The notes below the pieces were generated by a model. It was not told the origin of the DNA, made no database searches, and saw nothing but the letters and a program-made list of their open reading frames with translations. This document shows positions 59,876 to 62,337 of a DNA stretch of 62,337 nt, in pieces (position 1 is the first letter of the stretch; the number at the start of each line of letters is the position of its first letter). The position numbers and the translations under genes are program-made. This DNA is from Nocardia nova NBRC 15556. Lineage in GTDB: Bacteria > Actinomycetota > Actinomycetes > Mycobacteriales > Mycobacteriaceae. The stretch covers positions 1 through 62,337 of the forward strand of contig NZ_BDBN01000061.1 in the NCBI RefSeq assembly GCF_001613005.1, read 5' to 3'.

Positions 59876-61506
59876 GCAATGGCTCTGCCGCACAACCCGG
59901 CTGGTATGCAGACCCCTCACGTCATGCGCCGCTGCGTTGGTTCGATGGGTTCCGCTGGACCGACGCCGTTTCCAACGCCCCGGGCTGGTATCCCGACCCG
60001 TGGCAGGAAGCGCCCTATCGTTGGTTCGACGGGCACCTGTGGACCGACGTACTACAGCCGCCGGCAGTTCACCACCCGCCGGCCCCGCTGGATCCCGGAG
60101 CCGGCGCATCAACAAGCATTCGACCGGTGGCCGGCATTGCGCCGCAGCTGGCTTCGCTTCTCGGCACAGCCCCACGTTTCGCGGTGATGGATGTGGAGAC
60201 GACCGGCCTCCGGCACTCGGACCGGGTCGTGGAGATCACCGTGCTCACCCTCGATCATTCGGGCACAGTCACGAATACCTTCGATACCGTCGTCAACCCG
60301 ATGCGCGATGTAGGCCCCACATGGATCCATGGACTTACGGCGGCCGACGTCGCCGGCGCACCCACATTTGGGGAGATCGCGCACGCAGTGGCGGAGCTCC
60401 TCGACGGCGCAATCGTCGTCGCGCACAACCGGCCCTTCGACACACGAATGGTGGGTTTCGAACTGGAGCGGTCAGGCATCGACGTCCAGTGGGGCTCGGG
60501 TCTGGACACGTTGGCGGTGACCCGTTGCAAGCTGGCAGCCGCTTGCTTGGAACACGGCGTCCAGCACGAGAACCAGCACCGGGCACTGGGGGACGCGCGT
60601 GCCACCGCGGGCCTGCTGCAGGCCATCGCAGGTCATTTCCCGGAGCCGGGGACCCCCACCGCTGCCACCCGGTATCGAAAGGCACACAGCGCCAGGGTCT
60701 GTGCCCGCCACGGCGAATCGATCGCCCAACCTCTCCCCTTCCTGGCCGACATCAGTCAGGGCCTGCGCACCGCCGCGGACGTTGCGCCCTACGAGATTCT
60801 GCTGGACCAGGCTCTGGCCGATCTACAGCTCACAGCAGAGGAGCGGACAGAGCTTCAACGCCTCGCGTCGGACCTGGGGCTCGATGACGCCGCAGTGCAC
60901 GCCGCGCACACCCACTTCCTCAGTGCCGCAATAGAAGCGGCACTCGAAGACTCCGTCGTGACCGACGACGAAATCGACCGACTTCTGCGGGTCGCGGCGC
61001 TACTGGGTCTTCCCGCCGAGGTGGTCACCGCGCGGACACACCAGCACCGCGCCGAGTCCGTCGCTGTCGATCTGGGCGCGGGAACCATTGTGTGCTTCAC
61101 CGGCGATGACGGTCGTCCACGCGAGGAACTGGAGCAACTCGCGCTCGAATACGGTCTGACACCCGCGCCGTCCATGACCAAGGCGGTCGATGTGCTGATC
61201 GCCGCGGACCCGGCGACGATGTCCGGCAAAGCGAAGACGGCACACAAGCACGGGAAGCCCATTGTTTCAGCCGAAGACTTCGTTGCCGCTTTGCGCTCGG
61301 GCCGAAACGCGAACGGGACACGGTTGCGCATGGTGGGCCTCGCGTGCGTGTGCGACAAGTGCGGATCGACGTGGACCGCGAGCAGGCGGAGCAAACTCTG
61401 CCGCTCATGCCTCGGCACACCCCGTGCCAAGTCAAGGGCGAAGAAGGTCGTAGGGGACCACTCGGACCTCGCGTTCGATCCGGCCTCCGTCCGGCCAGTC
61501 CTCTGA
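59872..61506 (+). CDS. DUF2510-DUF2510-DEDDh exonuclease-TerB-like-BRCT-zinc ribbon protein
   Basis: A 544-residue multidomain protein. Two DUF2510 repeats (GWYADPS...RWFDGFRWT at 10-30; GWYPDPW...RWFDGHLWT at 38-58), a DnaQ-type 3'-5' exonuclease with intact DEDDh residues (D107, E109, D190, H236, D241), a helical TerB-like acidic region (about 300-395), a BRCT domain (about 402-475, IVCFTGDD...MTKAVDVLIAADP...KHGKPIVSAEDF) and a C-terminal zinc ribbon (C494-x2-C497 and C510-x2-C513). DUF2510 is normally on actinobacterial membrane proteins; here there are no membrane helices. Likely processes DNA ends for the linked endonuclease. Confidence 0.85.
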   Translation: MSNGSAAQPGWYADPSRHAPLRWFDGFRWTDAVSNAPGWYPDPWQEAPYRWFDGHLWTDVLQPPAVHHPPAPLDPGAGASTSIRPVAGIAPQLASLLGTAPRFAVMDVETTGLRHSDRVVEITVLTLDHSGTVTNTFDTVVNPMRDVGPTWIHGLTAADVAGAPTFGEIAHAVAELLDGAIVVAHNRPFDTRMVGFELERSGIDVQWGSGLDTLAVTRCKLAAACLEHGVQHENQHRALGDARATAGLLQAIAGHFPEPGTPTAATRYRKAHSARVCARHGESIAQPLPFLADISQGLRTAADVAPYEILLDQALADLQLTAEERTELQRLASDLGLDDAAVHAAHTHFLSAAIEAALEDSVVTDDEIDRLLRVAALLGLPAEVVTARTHQHRAESVAVDLGAGTIVCFTGDDGRPREELEQLALEYGLTPAPSMTKAVDVLIAADPATMSGKAKTAHKHGKPIVSAEDFVAALRSGRNANGTRLRMVGLACVCDKCGSTWTASRRSKLCRSCLGTPRAKSRAKKVVGDHSDLAFDPASVRPVL

Positions 61507-61786
61507 ATCCTATTGTGGTGTTGTGACTTTTGCGAGCCCACCTCTTGCCGCTTAAGGACGCTGTCTCCCGTTCAGGTGGAAGCAGCCCTGACGGTTCACC
61601 ATCCGGTCGTTAGATCGAAATCATCCGCGGGGCAACGCAATTCGGCCAGGACACTGCCGCGATACCCACCTGCGCGACCGATAACGGCTGGATTTGTTGT
61701 CCCAGGAAACTTCGCAGGAGAAGACAACGCTGGGCACGTATAGTGCAGACGGCACGTCTGACGGCTACATGCAAAGGGGAGGCGAC

Positions 61787-62101
61787 GTGGGCAATTCGGT
61801 GGGAGTGAACCCGGAGCAAGTGCATGCGACCGCTGACTGGCTCGACAAGTCGGCTCAGGACTTCCGCGACGAGTTGGATTCACTGATGAAGGAGGTGCGG
61901 ACCTTCGTCGGAGGCGAATGGCAGGGCGCCGCGTCCGGATCTCACGGCGATGCCTGGGATGAGTGGGAGGAAGGCGCACGGCAGATTATCGCCGGCCTCG
62001 AACACGACGCCACCGCGCTACACCAGGCTGCGGGCCTGATGCACGACACCGACCAAGGATCCGCGGGCTCGATTGGCTCGACGTTCCCGGGGAACGCGTA
62101 G
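61787..62101 (+). CDS. WXG100 family type VII secretion target (EsxB-like)
   Basis: A 104-residue helical hairpin with W45-Q-G47 (GGEWQGAASG), starting at GTG 61787 after AGGGGAGG. Leading helix EQVHATADWLDKSAQDFRDELDSLMKEV, second helix WEEGARQIIAGLEHDATALHQ, then a Gly/Ser tail with no clear YxxxD. It is followed without a gap by a second WXG100 gene, the usual EsxA/EsxB pair layout. A TATAGT at 61738-61743 could be its -10 element. Confidence 0.85.
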   Translation: MGNSVGVNPEQVHATADWLDKSAQDFRDELDSLMKEVRTFVGGEWQGAASGSHGDAWDEWEEGARQIIAGLEHDATALHQAAGLMHDTDQGSAGSIGSTFPGNA

Positions 62102-62337
62102 ATGCAACCCGGCAACTATCGCGTCGACCTCGTCGGTATGCAGAACCTGATCGATAAGGCAGTCGACTTCGAGAAGCGGCTCGAGGATCGCCTGAGTGAC
62201 ATCCGGAAACAGGTCACGAATCTCCATATCGACTGGACCGGCCAGGCAGCACAGACGCACCAACAGGCCAGCGCTGAATGGGATACGGGCGCAACAGAAA
62301 TGCACACCGCCCTGGGTGAATTGCGGAAGGCGCTAGA
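62102..62337 (+). CDS. WXG100 family protein, C-terminus beyond window
   Basis: At least 78 residues; ATG immediately follows the TAG of the previous gene. Typical WXG100: NLIDKAVDFEKRLEDRLSDI, then HIDWTGQAAQTHQQASAEW with W45-T-G47, and a second helix TEMHTALGELRKAL cut by the window edge. Partner of the upstream Esx-like gene; presumably secreted as a heterodimer by an ESX machine encoded elsewhere. Confidence 0.85.
   Translation, partial: MQPGNYRVDLVGMQNLIDKAVDFEKRLEDRLSDIRKQVTNLHIDWTGQAAQTHQQASAEWDTGATEMHTALGELRKAL

Noticed and set aside
1..62337. rRNA, tRNA, integrase, transposase or attachment site
   Set aside because: None was seen. Boundaries of the accessory region at 45.7-62.3 kb were therefore judged from gene content only.

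Overview
The window is high-GC actinobacterial DNA. It is most likely from Nocardia or a close mycolic-acid-containing relative. Evidence: protein sequences that closely match what I know of mycobacterial AdoK, ErpA (HesB), IlvE, GcvT and truncated haemoglobin HbN; WXG100/type VII secretion proteins; DUF2510, DUF3558-like and DUF3048 proteins; frequent GTG starts; ATGA or GTGA stop/start overlaps. No rRNA, tRNA or CRISPR array was seen. Nothing could be searched or aligned, so all names rest on motif recognition.

Layout. 0-2.7 kb: DUF3043 N-terminus (cut by the window edge) divergent from erpA, then adoK and an MBL-fold hydrolase. 2.9-5.5 kb: FtsX-type ABC permease, ATPase and TetR. 5.5-10.8 kb: sulfur-related block of a SulP transporter, a formylglycine-generating enzyme and, divergently, its probable substrate, a CxPxR arylsulfatase. 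10.8-13.3 kb: ilvE and gcvT. 13.4-24 kb: HxlR with an F420-reductase-like dehydrogenase, glbN, a double-MerR regulator, an M20 amidohydrolase with a TRIC-type membrane protein, a tightly overlapped sigma-factor micro-operon, a GT-C membrane glycosyltransferase, DedA and a 4Fe-4S protein. 24-45.7 kb: a run of regulator/enzyme pairs (TetR-GT1, MarR-ICMT, HTH-citrate synthase with DUF2332, MarR-VOC, AraC-quinone oxidoreductase, HxlR-RidA). Most of these have a clear palindromic operator in the divergent gap. A haloalkane dehalogenase and a fatty-acid desaturase also lie here.

45.7-62.3 kb is accessory in character. A type VII-secretion-associated operon (46.1-49.3 kb) carries a frameshifted gene remnant. 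TetR/LIP lipase, DUF3048 lipoprotein and a DapA-family gene follow. Then comes a probable defence island (54.6-61.5 kb): broken remnants including a DUF3320 helicase C-terminus, an unknown hydrophobic/coiled-coil protein, a DUF262-DUF1524 (GmrSD-like) endonuclease fused to a catalytically altered alkyltransferase-like domain, an unknown protein, and, translationally coupled to it, a protein joining two DUF2510 repeats, a DEDDh exonuclease, a TerB-like region, a BRCT domain and a zinc ribbon. The window ends in an Esx (WXG100) gene pair.

The most likely candidate for an undescribed system is the 55.5-61.5 kb set. I infer that it recognises and degrades modified or alkylated foreign DNA: the DUF262/HNH/ATL fusion would sense and cut, and the exonuclease-BRCT protein would resect. 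This is inference from domain architecture and gene adjacency only.
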